Part shown: piece by piece, positions 25,862 to 34,930 of the stretch
Numbering within the stretch: position 1 is the first letter of the stretch
How the letters are laid out: each line of letters opens with the position of its first letter
Origin: Rhodococcoides fascians A25f
GTDB taxonomy: Bacteria; Actinomycetota; Actinomycetes; Mycobacteriales; Mycobacteriaceae
Assembly: GCF_000760935.2 (NCBI RefSeq)
Contig: NZ_CP049744.1
Location: 3,937,501 to 4,001,500 of the forward strand
DNA: 64,000 nt
Direction: 5' to 3'
Position numbers and translations under genes: made by a program
Notes under the pieces: model-generated
Databases searched by the model: none
Seen by the model: only the letters and a program-made list of their open reading frames with translations
What the model was told of the DNA's origin: nothing

Positions 25862-26875
25862 GTGACGGCGAGCGGATGGCGCACCGCTGCGAAAGCGAGC
25901 GCCGCGACGGTACTTGCGGGCTCTGGAGCAGGGACTGCGTCCTGGGCCGCCTACCGACATCTCATGGGACAGGCCGCTGCGGCGCGCGGCGTCATCGGGC
26001 GTACCACCGCCAAGCCACCGGAGGCCGACGGCGTCTACACGGCGGGCTGCGCAGCCCCCGAACGGTGGCGATTGGGAAGTTCAGCAGATATTCATCTGAT
26101 GATCTTCGGCGACTCCACGGCCGCGGGCGTCGGCTGTGTCGTTGCCGACGAAGTCCCGGGCGTTCTGCTCGCCCGCGGCCTGGCCGAGGAGACAGGTCAG
26201 CGAATCCGCTTGAGTACCAAAGCAATTGCCGGTGCCACCTCGAAGGGCCTCGAAGGCCAGGTCGATGCGATGTTCGTCGCGGGTCCGCCGCCCGATGCGG
26301 CGGTCATCTTCGTCGGCGCGAACGACGTCACCAAGAAGTTCTCCATTCCCGCATCGGCGGCCAGACTGGGCGACGCGGTCGAGCGGTTGACGGCCAAGGG
26401 CTGTGTGGTCGCCGTGGGGACGTGCCCGGATCTCGGTGTCGTGACTGCCATTCCGCAGCCGCTGCGCACCGTCGTCCGCAATTGGGGTCGACGCCTGGCG
26501 CATGCTCAGACGGCCAGGACGCTCAGCGCGGGCGGACATCCGGTGGCTCTGGCGGACCTGCTCTCCCCCGAGTTTCTCGCGGCCCCCGACACCATGTTCT
26601 CGGCGGACCGCTTTCACCCGTCGGCCGCGGGCTACGAACTCGCCGCCCAACAGATTCTGCCGGTACTCGCGTCGGCGTTGGGCGTATGGCACGGCGGTCC
26701 GCTGCCCGAGCTACCGACGGTCTCTGCGGCCGCCGAATCACGCAAGGCCATCCCCCGCGCCACTGCCGCACTCGACCGCTTCCTGCGCAGGAGAACCGCC
26801 GAGCTCGACGCCGAGATCAGCACTGCGTCGGAGGATCTCGTACGTCGTGGCGGCGGCGGTCGAGCGGGGTTGTAA
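25862..26875 (+). CDS. SGNH/GDSL hydrolase
   Basis: A 337-residue esterase/lipase-type hydrolase. The catalytic blocks are GDSTAAG (Ser), GANDVTKK (Asn) and DRFHPS (Asp, His) near residue 250. A short hydrophobic Ala/Gly-rich stretch at residues 10-30 may anchor or export it. The C-terminal 60 residues are charged and have no recognised domain. The GTG at 25862 with a purine-rich GAGAGGGA upstream is the likely start. The natural substrate is unknown. Confidence 0.82.
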   Translation: MTASGWRTAAKASAATVLAGSGAGTASWAAYRHLMGQAAAARGVIGRTTAKPPEADGVYTAGCAAPERWRLGSSADIHLMIFGDSTAAGVGCVVADEVPGVLLARGLAEETGQRIRLSTKAIAGATSKGLEGQVDAMFVAGPPPDAAVIFVGANDVTKKFSIPASAARLGDAVERLTAKGCVVAVGTCPDLGVVTAIPQPLRTVVRNWGRRLAHAQTARTLSAGGHPVALADLLSPEFLAAPDTMFSADRFHPSAAGYELAAQQILPVLASALGVWHGGPLPELPTVSAAAESRKAIPRATAALDRFLRRRTAELDAEISTASEDLVRRGGGGRAGL

Positions 26876-26946
26876 GTTCGGTCAGGAGACATCGCCTACT
26901 CGGCGGTAACAGAGCAGGTAAGCAGTATCGATTCGAAGGAGATCTC

Positions 26947-28167
26947 ATGCCAGAGGCAGTCATCGTCGCCACCGCGCGCTCACCGATCGGCAGGGCGATG
27001 AAGGGGTCGCTCAAGGACATTCGTCCCGACGACCTCACCGCTCAGATGGTCGCCGCCGCGCTGGCCAAGGTGCCCTCGCTCGACCCCAAGGACATCGACG
27101 ATCTGCTCCTGGGCTGCGGTCTGCCCGGCGGCATGCAGGGCAACAACCTGGCCCGCATCGTCGCGGTTCAGCTCGGTTACGACTCGCTCCCCGGAACGAC
27201 GATCACGCGCTACTGTTCGTCCTCGCTGCAGACCACCCGGATGGCGCTGCACGCGATCAAGGCAGGCGAGGGCGACGTGTTCATCTCCGCCGGTGTCGAG
27301 AGCGTGTCCAGCTTCGTTCACGGCAGCTCCGACTCGCTGCCCGCGAGCCACAACCCGATCTTCGCCGACGCCGAAGCCCGTACCAAGAAGGCACAGGAAG
27401 AGGGCGCGGACAGCTGGACCGATCCCCGCGAGAACGGCGAGCTCCCCGACGCGTACATCGCGATGGGCCAGACGGCCGAGAACGTCGCGCTGCTCACCGG
27501 CATCACCCGCGAGGACCAGGACCACTGGGGCGTCCGCAGCCAGAACCGCGCAGAAGAGGCTATCAACGCCGGCTTCTTCGAGCGGGAGATCACCCCGGTG
27601 ACCCTGCCCGACGGCACCGTCGTCAACACCGACGACGGCCCTCGCGCCGGCACCACCTACGAGAAGATCAGCCAGCTCAAGCCGGTGTTCCGACCGAACG
27701 GCACCATCACCGCGGGCAACGCGTGCCCGCTCAACGACGGCGCAGCAGCGCTCGTCATCATGAGCGACACCAAGGCCAAGGAACTGGGCCTGACGCCGTT
27801 GGCTCGCATCGTCTCCACCGGCGTCACCGGCACGTCCCCCGAGATCATGGGCCTGGGCCCCATCGAGGCCACCCGTAAGGCGCTGAAGATCGCGGGGATG
27901 TCCATCTCCGACATCGACCTGTTCGAGATCAACGAGGCGTTCGCCGTGCAGGTACTCGGTTCGGCTCGCGACCTCGGCATCGAGGAGGACAAGCTCAACG
28001 TCTCCGGCGGTGCCATCGCGATCGGCCACCCGTTCGGCATGACCGGTGCCCGCATCACCACCACGTTGCTGAACAACCTGACGACACAGGACAAGACGTT
28101 CGGCGTCGAGACCATGTGCGTCGGCGGCGGCATGGGTATGGCCATGGTGCTGGAACGCCTCAGCTGA
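26947..28167 (+). CDS. Acetyl-CoA acyltransferase (thiolase)
   Basis: A 406-residue thiolase for the last step of beta-oxidation or for acetoacetyl-CoA metabolism. The nucleophile is C90 in TRYCSSSLQT. The second-site motifs NEAFAVQ, GHPFGMTGAR and the C-terminal CVGGGMG with the acid/base cysteine are all present. The ATG at 26947 follows GAAGGAG. A classical terminator lies 19 bases after the stop. Confidence 0.92.
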   Translation: MPEAVIVATARSPIGRAMKGSLKDIRPDDLTAQMVAAALAKVPSLDPKDIDDLLLGCGLPGGMQGNNLARIVAVQLGYDSLPGTTITRYCSSSLQTTRMALHAIKAGEGDVFISAGVESVSSFVHGSSDSLPASHNPIFADAEARTKKAQEEGADSWTDPRENGELPDAYIAMGQTAENVALLTGITREDQDHWGVRSQNRAEEAINAGFFEREITPVTLPDGTVVNTDDGPRAGTTYEKISQLKPVFRPNGTITAGNACPLNDGAAALVIMSDTKAKELGLTPLARIVSTGVTGTSPEIMGLGPIEATRKALKIAGMSISDIDLFEINEAFAVQVLGSARDLGIEEDKLNVSGGAIAIGHPFGMTGARITTTLLNNLTTQDKTFGVETMCVGGGMGMAMVLERLS

Positions 28168-28185
28168 TCCGAGACATCACAACGA

Positions 28186-28223
28186 AAAAGCCCCGCCCTC
28201 TTCAATGGAGTGGCGGGGCTTTT
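28186..28223. terminator. Bidirectional rho-independent terminator
   Basis: AAAAGCCCCGCC (28186-28197) and its exact complement GGCGGGGCTTTT (28212-28223) with a 14-base loop give a GC stem flanked by A and T runs. It serves both the thiolase and the convergent membrane protein gene. Confidence 0.93.
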
Positions 28224-28233
28224 CGCGAGATTA

Positions 28234-29082
28234 CTAGTCGTTCTGGAAGTAGCTCAGCAGACGCAGGATCTCGACGTACAGCCAGACCAACGTGATGGTC
28301 AGGCCGAGAGCGACGCCCCAGGCTGCCTTCTCCGGTGCCTGTGCACGGATCAGCTGATCGGCCTGGTCGAAGTCCAGCAAGAAGCTGAAGGCAGCGATGC
28401 CGATGCACACGAGGCTGAAGATGATGGCCAGCGGTCCGCCCGAGCGGAGTCCGAAGCCGTCTTCCATGAAGAAGCTGGCGACGAGGTTGCCGAGCATCAG
28501 CACAACGACACCGATGAGGGCACCGACGACCATGCGGGTCAGACGCGGGGTGACGCGGATCGCGCCGGTCTTGTAGACGATCAGCATGCCGAAGAACACG
28601 CCGAACGTGCCGAGCACTGCCTGACCGATGAGGGCGGATCCGCCGACCCCACCGAACTCGACACCGGTGAACATCAGCGACAGTGCGCCGAGGAACACGC
28701 CTTCTGCGGCGGCGTAGGCGAGGACGATGGCCTTGTTGTCCATCTTGCGACCGAAGGTCGCGAACATAACCAGGCCGAAGCCGATCAAGCCACCGCCGAT
28801 CACGAACGGGATGGCCAAGTCGGTGTTGTTGGAGACGAGCAGGTACGAGATGATCGCCGTCACGCTCAGCACACCGAGGGTGATGCCGGTCTTGGTGACG
28901 ACGTCGTCGATCGTCATGGCCCGCTGCGCGGGCTGTGTGGTGTACGGATCGGCCTGCGTTCCGGGATGCTGGCCGAAGGTTGCGGCCTGCGAGGCTCCAG
29001 CCGTCGCAGATCCGAATGTGGCGTAGCCGCCGCCCTGCTGCTTGGGCAGGTTGCGGAACACCGGGTTGCTGGAGGTGCGCAC
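28234..29082 (-). CDS. Bax inhibitor-1 / YccA family membrane protein
   Basis: A 282-residue integral membrane protein. A 60-residue polar, Gln/Gly-rich N-terminal tail is followed by seven hydrophobic segments and the conserved acidic SFLLDFDQAD near residue 230. The actinobacterial form of this family (Bax1-I_2) has the same length and tail. Calcium-leak or stress functions are known for relatives, not for this group. The GTG at 29082 is chosen because the tail begins as in relatives (SSNPVFRNLP). The 197-base divergent gap holds a GATCCCC-ACC-GGGGATC inverted repeat at 29108-29124. Confidence 0.83.
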   Translation of the reverse strand: MRTSSNPVFRNLPKQQGGGYATFGSATAGASQAATFGQHPGTQADPYTTQPAQRAMTIDDVVTKTGITLGVLSVTAIISYLLVSNNTDLAIPFVIGGGLIGFGLVMFATFGRKMDNKAIVLAYAAAEGVFLGALSLMFTGVEFGGVGGSALIGQAVLGTFGVFFGMLIVYKTGAIRVTPRLTRMVVGALIGVVVLMLGNLVASFFMEDGFGLRSGGPLAIIFSLVCIGIAAFSFLLDFDQADQLIRAQAPEKAAWGVALGLTITLVWLYVEILRLLSYFQND

Positions 29083-29279
29083 CGTGTCTCTTCCCTTCGT
29101 AAGTTCTGATCCCCACCGGGGATCTCCCCGCCGGTCATCAGTAGAACGTCTGATATCCGGACAAAAGTTCCCGAACGGAGAACTTCTACGACGGACAAAA
29201 CGGACTCTACCGGGTACGCCCTCCATACGCGGACACGACCGCGTGTGTGACACCGAATCGAAACGGGCACTATGAGGAA

Positions 29280-29705
29280 ATGGCAATCGAAGACGGACCC
29301 GACCAGACTTTGGACCCCAGCGAAAGCGTCGACTCCGACGAGGTGCGCAACGACGACGGCGACACCGTGGTCGATCCCCCGGACCACTGGAGCGAGGCCA
29401 ACAGCTTCGGCACCACAGCCCGTGAGGCCGCCGAGGGCGAGAGCCTGGACCTCAAGCTCAGCGAGGAAGAACCCGACATCGCGGTCGAGGAGGAGCTCGA
29501 CCGCCCGATCACCGAGACCCCCGACGACGAGTTGACCGAGGAACTGGTCGACCACGTTGTCGAGGAATCCGACGAGGATCCCGATATCGACTACGCCGAA
29601 GGCCAGCGTCAGGCGGAGATCGTCGAGGGAACCCTCGTCGAGGACCGCGGGCGCAACCGCGGCCAGATCGACGGCTCCCCCGAAGACGGCGGCCCGGTCA
29701 CCTGA
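29280..29705 (+). CDS. DUF5709 family acidic protein
   Basis: A 141-residue, strongly acidic, probably disordered protein with the family segment FGTTAREAAEGESLDLKL (about residues 42-59) and EEEPDIAVEEELD after it. The function of DUF5709 is unknown; it is widespread in actinobacteria. The ATG at 29280 directly follows GAGGAA; an in-frame GTG at 29247 is an alternative. It ends three bases before the opposing methyltransferase stop. Confidence 0.75.
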   Translation: MAIEDGPDQTLDPSESVDSDEVRNDDGDTVVDPPDHWSEANSFGTTAREAAEGESLDLKLSEEEPDIAVEEELDRPITETPDDELTEELVDHVVEESDEDPDIDYAEGQRQAEIVEGTLVEDRGRNRGQIDGSPEDGGPVT

Positions 29706-29708
29706 CAA

Positions 29709-30836
29709 TCACCGTTGCTCGCTCGGCCGCACCGAGCGAGCAACGGTGAACTTGCCGTTGCGTCCCATGAGGTCGGTGGGACCCACGGCGTCGGCCAGTT
29801 CGCGTCGATAGTTCAGGTGAGTGTTGAACACGGTCCACAGTTGACCGCCGGGCCGCAGCACCCGACCGGCGGCAGCGAACAGTTTGCTCGCCCCGCCCGT
29901 ATGCACGGCAGCACCCTCGTGAAACGGCGGATTGCAGACCACCAGATCGACCGACTCCGGTTCGAAGGTCGACATCGCATCGTCGGCGATCACCGCGATC
30001 CGAGTCCCGTTCGCCTCCGCCGTCGCCGCTGCCGACGCGATCGCTGCAGCCGAACGATCGGTGGCGATCACCTCCAGATCCGGCCTGGTTCGCGCCAGCT
30101 CTGCTGCGAGAATGCCTGTGCCACAGCCCAAGTCGACGGCCGTGCGAGCACGCGGCAACATCTTCGGAACGAACTCGAGCAGGAACCGTGTCCCGATGTC
30201 CAGGCCTGCGCCGGCGAACACAGCGCCATGGGCCACGACCGTCATGTCGATATCCGCGAGACGTTTGCTCACCGGATACGTCATCGCCGACGCCACCGCC
30301 CCGGTCGCGGTGAGCACTCGGGCTTTCTGCCGGCCGCGGCCGGCCGTGACCGTCGCGAAGGACCGTCGTAGCACGTCGTTCATGGCAGGGGTCATGTGTT
30401 TGTCTCGCCCGCCTGCCAACACCACCACGTCCGCGGTTGCGTGCGCCGCGATGTGCTCGGCGATCTCGGTGAGCTCGGCCAGACCTCGCGGCAGCTGCAT
30501 CAGTACCGTGCCGACGCCGTCGAAAAGCTCGGCACCGAGTCTGTGCTGGGTGTACGAACCGCTCATGGCAACCCGTGCAGCGTTCAGTTCGAGCGCCCTT
30601 ACGCCGGTGACGGCGTCCTGATGGACCCGCACATCGGTGAAGCCCAACGCCACGGCACCGAGGGTGAGGGCGCCGTACCGGTCGCCGATCACCGCGATCG
30701 GTGCCGTTCTGTCGACTCCCGGGCGCTCGTCGACGGTATCGAGTACCAGACGGTCCGCGGCGTCGACGGCATGGAGGTTGGGTGCCTCGGCGTCGGGTTC
30801 GCGGCGCAAGGCGTCGAACAGAGTTTCATCAGGCAC
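29709..30836 (-). CDS. RsmC/RlmG-type rRNA (guanine-N2)-methyltransferase
   Basis: A 375-residue protein with the two-domain layout of RsmC/RlmG: a degenerate N-terminal methyltransferase-like half and a catalytic C-terminal half with the SAM site VDLGCGTGILAAEL and the base-flipping NPPFHEG. The length matches RlmG (about 378). It should methylate a guanine N2 in 16S or 23S rRNA; which one is not clear from sequence. The start is taken as GTG at 30836, with only a weak ribosome site. Confidence 0.83.
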   Translation of the reverse strand: MPDETLFDALRREPDAEAPNLHAVDAADRLVLDTVDERPGVDRTAPIAVIGDRYGALTLGAVALGFTDVRVHQDAVTGVRALELNAARVAMSGSYTQHRLGAELFDGVGTVLMQLPRGLAELTEIAEHIAAHATADVVVLAGGRDKHMTPAMNDVLRRSFATVTAGRGRQKARVLTATGAVASAMTYPVSKRLADIDMTVVAHGAVFAGAGLDIGTRFLLEFVPKMLPRARTAVDLGCGTGILAAELARTRPDLEVIATDRSAAAIASAAATAEANGTRIAVIADDAMSTFEPESVDLVVCNPPFHEGAAVHTGGASKLFAAAGRVLRPGGQLWTVFNTHLNYRRELADAVGPTDLMGRNGKFTVARSVRPSEQR

Positions 30837-30896
30837 CCGAGCAGTATCCCACCCGGCTGCGTGTGACCTTTCGCGTTCGTTCCCCAGGCGCCACCG

Positions 30897-30940
30897 TCGT
30901 GCGCGTTTTGCGTAGGTGGACCTACGCAAAACGCGCACGA
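30897..30940. repeat. Intergenic hairpin repeat, type B, copy 3
   Basis: Perfect 21-bp arms (30897-30917 and 30920-30940) with a 2-base loop and core GTGCGCGTTTTGCGTAGG. It lies in the gap upstream of the methyltransferase. The gap 30837-31148 otherwise holds only a 40-codon reading frame. Confidence 0.85.
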
Positions 30941-31010
30941 GGGGGTACGGGTCGCAGCAAAGCCAGCGCGGCGAGTGGCTATTGCGGTCGACTAGGGGCA
31001 TGCTCGGGGA

Positions 31011-31133
31011 ATGGAACACAAAGACAAGAACGAGGCACTCTTCAGCCATCCCGACGACGCGTCGACCGATGCGCACGCAGAAGCTTCGAAGCCTGCTGTT
31101 TACACCGCCCTGTTCAGCGGCGCGAACGAATAA
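31011..31133 (+). CDS. Small protein of 40 residues (putative)
   Basis: ATG at 31011 preceded by CTCGGGGA, ending TAA at 31133. The product is hydrophilic, begins MEHKDKNEALF and ends FSGANE. The codons look like real actinobacterial coding sequence with mostly G or C at third positions. It is alone on the plus strand between two minus-strand genes. I do not recognise a family. Confidence 0.45.
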   Translation: MEHKDKNEALFSHPDDASTDAHAEASKPAVYTALFSGANE

Positions 31134-31148
31134 AGGCGCACTTCGTCG

Positions 31149-31673
31149 TCAAGACAGATAACGCAGGTATTCCAAGGCCTTGGTCGCGTGCACGTGACCG
31201 CGTTCGCTCTGCACCACCATCCGCACCACTCGGTGCCGATCGATCACGAATGTCGTCCGCTTCACGGACAGTAGCTGCCGCAAATACCCACGATTGGCCG
31301 CATGCGCCCGCCCGCGTTCGAGCTCACGAAGCCGACGCCGCCGGGTGAACCACCCACCTCGCCGCACTCCGAATTGTTCGGCCACCGCGCCGTCGGAATC
31401 GGACAGCAGTGGAAAGTCGAAGGACCTCTGCAGCGCGAAATGTTGATTCTTGTCGCGGGTGTCGGTGCTGATTCCTACTCGCTGCGCACCGAATCTGCTG
31501 AACTCTGTTCCGAGGTCGCGGAAATGGCAGGCCTCGGCGGTGCAAATGGGACTGTTGGCCGCAGGATAGAAGAACAGCACCACCGGTCCCGATGCCGTCA
31601 GCTCGGAGAGCGCACGGGATTCACCCGCATGATCGGGGAGCTCGAAATCCGGGGCCGTCTGTCCGATTCGCAT
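31149..31673 (-). CDS. Peroxiredoxin of the Bcp/PrxQ (AhpC-TSA) type
   Basis: A 174-residue thiol peroxidase reducing hydroperoxides. The thioredoxin fold starts with APDFELPDHAGE. The peroxidatic cysteine is C44 in PAANSPICTAEAC and the likely resolving cysteine is C49, five residues on, as in atypical PrxQ. An Arg-rich insertion (about residues 104-132) is unusual and may bind a partner or nucleic acid. The ATG at 31673 lies 17 bases after the phosphatase stop on the same strand. Confidence 0.88.
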   Translation of the reverse strand: MRIGQTAPDFELPDHAGESRALSELTASGPVVLFFYPAANSPICTAEACHFRDLGTEFSRFGAQRVGISTDTRDKNQHFALQRSFDFPLLSDSDGAVAEQFGVRRGGWFTRRRRLRELERGRAHAANRGYLRQLLSVKRTTFVIDRHRVVRMVVQSERGHVHATKALEYLRYLS

Positions 31674-31690
31674 GACGCAGAGGCTACCGC

Positions 31691-32458
31691 TCAGTCCTGA
31701 ACCAATTCGGCGACGAGCCGTCCGCGCAGATGGTCATCGATACCCAGGTGACTCAGATATGCCTCGAACGACCCGTGATTCGACGTCACAGCCTGCATTC
31801 CACGCTCCAGATAGGACGCGCGGACTCCCAACAACGCCTCCCCGGGCTCTCGGGCGTCATCGGCACCTGCCCATGTCCGGCGCACATGGGCGAGCAGCGG
31901 CTCCACTGCAGCGTTGCTGGCGAGGTAGTCGGCGAGGATCTCGTCCTCGCTCACTCCGGCGGCCCGCAGCACAGTCGCGACGGTCCACCCGGCCCGATCC
32001 TTACCCGCGGCGCAGTGCACCAGAACTCCGCCTCGTCCGGCGGCAATAGCCTCCGCCACCTGCTTGATCGCGTGCGCCGCCCCGTCCAGCACCGGGAACG
32101 ACGCGTACGCGCGGAGCAGGTAGTCGACCTGACTCTGTTCTTCGTGGGTCGGTACCTCGTGCGGAGCGCGCTCACCGATGTCGTTGTGGAACGGCACCGA
32201 GATCGACTGCACGCCGTCCGGAACTCTGTCGACACCACTTCGTGCGATTTCGGAGTCACTGCGAAAATCGAACACCGTGCGTATCCCGAGATCGACCACG
32301 GCGCGTTGTCCGCTCTCGGTGAGAGCACTCAATTCCGATGCGCGATAGAACTTTCCGGGCCGAATCCTCGAGCCGTCGGCAGTGCGAACACCGCCGAGGT
32401 CTCGAAAGTTCCAGGCCCCGTCGAGAGCGAACTGGTTGTGCACACGGGCGTCGGGCAT
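31691..32458 (-). CDS. Protein tyrosine/serine phosphatase (PtpB-like)
   Basis: A 255-residue phosphatase of the Y_phosphatase3 family. NFRDLGGVRTADG near residue 17 and the P-loop HCAAGKDRAG (C149, D154, R155) match mycobacterial PtpB and lipid/tyrosine phosphatases. No secretion signal is visible. It precedes the peroxiredoxin gene on the same strand with a 17-base gap, so the two may be co-transcribed. Confidence 0.87.
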   Translation of the reverse strand: MPDARVHNQFALDGAWNFRDLGGVRTADGSRIRPGKFYRASELSALTESGQRAVVDLGIRTVFDFRSDSEIARSGVDRVPDGVQSISVPFHNDIGERAPHEVPTHEEQSQVDYLLRAYASFPVLDGAAHAIKQVAEAIAAGRGGVLVHCAAGKDRAGWTVATVLRAAGVSEDEILADYLASNAAVEPLLAHVRRTWAGADDAREPGEALLGVRASYLERGMQAVTSNHGSFEAYLSHLGIDDHLRGRLVAELVQD

Positions 32459-32504
32459 GATCTCGACTGTATAGAAGTGAGGTTGTGGACAAGCGAGGCC
32501 GGGC

Positions 32505-33077
32505 TCAGACGCGGGGTACGAGCCACTTCCGCAGCCGGGAGGTGACGAACGGCATCACCACATAGACCATCAGCGGCGTGCACATCATCACCACGACCGC
32601 CGTTCGCAGGGCCACGTTCAACCCCATCAAATGTGGTGTGAGAACGATGTTGACCAGCAAGCTGACGGCATAGAACGCCACGCCGATCGAAATCGCCTGC
32701 TTCCACCGGGGTGGCGGGCCGCCGATCACTCGAACTGCGTCGGTCAGGTTGGACTGCGGCTCGAACCATCCCTCCACGCCGGAAAGACGATGTGTTGCAA
32801 CGTCGTCGGCGATGGGCCTGCCGCTGCTGAGCCAGCGGCGTCGAGAGTCCGAGTGCAGCCACGCGTCGAGGTTGTCGTGGGTCTCGAACCGATACACCAC
32901 GTGGTAGTCGTTGGATCCGCCGGAACTGCGCAGCCAGCCGCCACCGAGAAAGCCGGGGAAAGTTCGAACGAGATCGATACCGCGATCGGTCCATTCGACG
33001 AAATCTGCTTCGTACCCCTCGCGAACGCGCCGTGCGACCGAGGTCGTGACGTGATCGAGCGTGTCCGTCGTGGTCAT
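32505..33077 (-). CDS. Antibiotic biosynthesis monooxygenase-like domain with C-terminal membrane segments
   Basis: A 190-residue protein. Residues 10-105 form an ABM ferredoxin-like domain with the typical FPGFLGGGWLRSS and YHVVYRFET. Residues 130-180 give two hydrophobic helices. Such ABM-membrane proteins are common but unassigned. The ATG at 33077 with GGGG upstream is preferred over an upstream in-frame ATG. It is divergent from the Lrp-type gene by 170 bases. Confidence 0.75.
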   Translation of the reverse strand: MTTTDTLDHVTTSVARRVREGYEADFVEWTDRGIDLVRTFPGFLGGGWLRSSGGSNDYHVVYRFETHDNLDAWLHSDSRRRWLSSGRPIADDVATHRLSGVEGWFEPQSNLTDAVRVIGGPPPRWKQAISIGVAFYAVSLLVNIVLTPHLMGLNVALRTAVVVMMCTPLMVYVVMPFVTSRLRKWLVPRV

Positions 33078-33204
33078 GCGGTACCCCTTCTGCACGTGTT
33101 CGTCTCGGCTTTCCCGTTCTACACAGAGTGCGGCCCAGTGGACCAGCTTTCAAATCAGGGGCCCAGATGTAGATGTATGGCCCTCGATTGCGCCTGGTGT
33201 GGCA

Positions 33205-33220
33205 GTCTGTCCATACAGAC
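33205..33220. promoter_or_regulatory. Operator candidate for the Lrp / D-amino-acid dehydrogenase operon
   Basis: GTCTGT-CCAT-ACAGAC is a perfect 6-4-6 inverted repeat 27 bases upstream of the Lrp-type start, in the divergent gap 33078-33247. Its position suits autoregulation. Confidence 0.5.
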
Positions 33221-33247
33221 CTCTCGTGAACGACCTGGAGTGGACGG

Positions 33248-33754
33248 ATGGCACAAACCGAGTACGAGCTCGACGACGTGGATCGACGCATCGTCACCGA
33301 GCTGAGCCGTGACGGCCGAATGTCCATGCGCGCATTGGCCGAGGCAACCCACATCTCCCGGGCACACGCCTACGTACGCGTCGACCGCCTCCTCGACGAG
33401 GGCGTCATCGAGGGGTTCACCGCACGCATCGCCTACGAGAAGGCCGGGGTCGGCGCATCCGCCTATGTGGCTCTGTCCATTCGGCAGGATTCGTGGCGTG
33501 CCGTCGCCGACGACCTGAGTACCTATCCGTTCGTCGAGCACGTCAGCTTGATGGGCGGTGATTTCGATGCGCTCGTTCTGGTCCGTGCTCCTGACACATC
33601 GGCGCTGCGACATCTGGTGCTGGACAAGCTGCAGGGGCTGGACGGGATACTGTCGACCCGAACCTGGCTGATCTTCGACGAAGCGGTCGGCCCCGGCGCT
33701 CAGTGGACCGCCCAGCCGAAAATCACCCAGCCGAGGAACGGGAGAACTCGATGA
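33248..33754 (+). CDS. Lrp/AsnC family regulator (probably of the D-arginine dehydrogenase gene)
   Basis: A 168-residue feast/famine regulator with an N-terminal helix-turn-helix (LDDVDRRIVTELSRDGRMSMRALAEA region) and a C-terminal RAM ligand-binding domain (about 70-145). The stop overlaps the start of the flavin oxidoreductase gene by ATGA, so regulator and enzyme are made together. An amino acid, plausibly the enzyme's substrate or product, would be the effector. Confidence 0.87.
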   Translation: MAQTEYELDDVDRRIVTELSRDGRMSMRALAEATHISRAHAYVRVDRLLDEGVIEGFTARIAYEKAGVGASAYVALSIRQDSWRAVADDLSTYPFVEHVSLMGGDFDALVLVRAPDTSALRHLVLDKLQGLDGILSTRTWLIFDEAVGPGAQWTAQPKITQPRNGRTR

Positions 33755-34896
33755 GCACGTCTGTTCGCGACACGCCTACCACCGATGTAATAGTTGTCGG
33801 CGGCGGAATCGGCGGTGTCTCGCTCGGATACGAACTCGCGAGTGATCACCGGGTCACCCTGCTCGAGCGCGAGAAGACCCTGGCCTTTCATACCACCGGA
33901 CGATCGGCCGCGCTGTTTCTGGAGACCTACGGCAACAACACGATTCGTGCTCTGACGACGGCCAGCCGAGACTTCCTGGAGAGCCCGCCGGAGCACTTTC
34001 GATCCGAACTGCTCGCCCCGCGCCCCCTGCTCCAGTTCGCGTCCATCGGACGCGGCGACGCGCTCGAAGCGATGTACGCCGACGTCAGCCGCTTGACGCC
34101 CGACGTACAACTGGTTTCGCCTGCCGACGCGCGCACATTCTTTCCGCCGCTGCGCCCCGAATTGATCGATTGCGCTCTGTACGAGCCGCATTCGATGGAA
34201 GTCGACGTACACGCCCTGCATCAGGGCTACGTGCGCGGGCTCCGTGCGCGGGGCGGGCGTGTCCACACCGGGACCGGGGTGAGGTCACTGAGGCGCATCG
34301 ACGGCCTGTGGCACGCGCACACCACCGATGGGTCGACACACACTGCTCCACTCGTCGTCGACGCCGCGGGCGCATGGGCGGATGCCCTCGGGGCAATGGC
34401 GGGAGCCGAGCCCATCGGACTCGTACCCATGCGTCGCTCGGTGTTCATGGTGGCAGCACCCGACGACCTCGATACCGCACACCTGGCGACATTGAGCGAC
34501 ATCGACGAGAAGTTCTACATCAAACCCGAAGGCACACAACTACTGTGCTCGCCTGCGGACGAGACGCCAACCGAGCCGAGTGATGCCCGCCCGGACGAGT
34601 TGGAGATCGCCCGAGCGTTCGACGACATTGCCGAGGCGACCACGTTGACGGCGCGGCACGTGCGGTCGTCCTGGGCCGGTTTGCGGAGTTTCGTGCCCGA
34701 CCGAACTCCGGTCGTCGGGTTCGATCCGAATATCGAGGGTTTCTTCTGGTGCGCCGGTCAGGGTGGGTACGGAATCCAGACGTGCGCAGCGCTGGCCCGG
34801 GTCGGCGCGTCTCTGGTACGGCGGCAACCACTTCCGGTCGATGTGACCGAGCGCGGGCTCGACGAAGCGGACCTGTCGCCCAGCCGCTTCGGGTGA
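33751..34896 (+). CDS. FAD-dependent D-amino-acid dehydrogenase, D-arginine dehydrogenase (DauA)-like
   Basis: A 381-residue DAO-family flavoprotein. Beyond the FAD site (VVGGGIGGVSLGYEL), several stretches match Pseudomonas aeruginosa D-arginine dehydrogenase: TGRSAALF, DVHALHQGYVRG, KFYIKPEG, EATTLTARHVRSSWAGLRSFVPD, GFFWCAGQGGYGIQT and the ending GLDEADLSPSRFG. It would convert D-arginine or other cationic D-amino acids to 2-oxoacids. It fits the arginine catabolic genes later in the window. It is coupled to the upstream Lrp regulator. Confidence 0.83.
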   Translation: MSTSVRDTPTTDVIVVGGGIGGVSLGYELASDHRVTLLEREKTLAFHTTGRSAALFLETYGNNTIRALTTASRDFLESPPEHFRSELLAPRPLLQFASIGRGDALEAMYADVSRLTPDVQLVSPADARTFFPPLRPELIDCALYEPHSMEVDVHALHQGYVRGLRARGGRVHTGTGVRSLRRIDGLWHAHTTDGSTHTAPLVVDAAGAWADALGAMAGAEPIGLVPMRRSVFMVAAPDDLDTAHLATLSDIDEKFYIKPEGTQLLCSPADETPTEPSDARPDELEIARAFDDIAEATTLTARHVRSSWAGLRSFVPDRTPVVGFDPNIEGFFWCAGQGGYGIQTCAALARVGASLVRRQPLPVDVTERGLDEADLSPSRFG

Positions 34897-34930
34897 GAGG
34901 CGCTTCGCGCCACGTACACGAAAACTCGCC

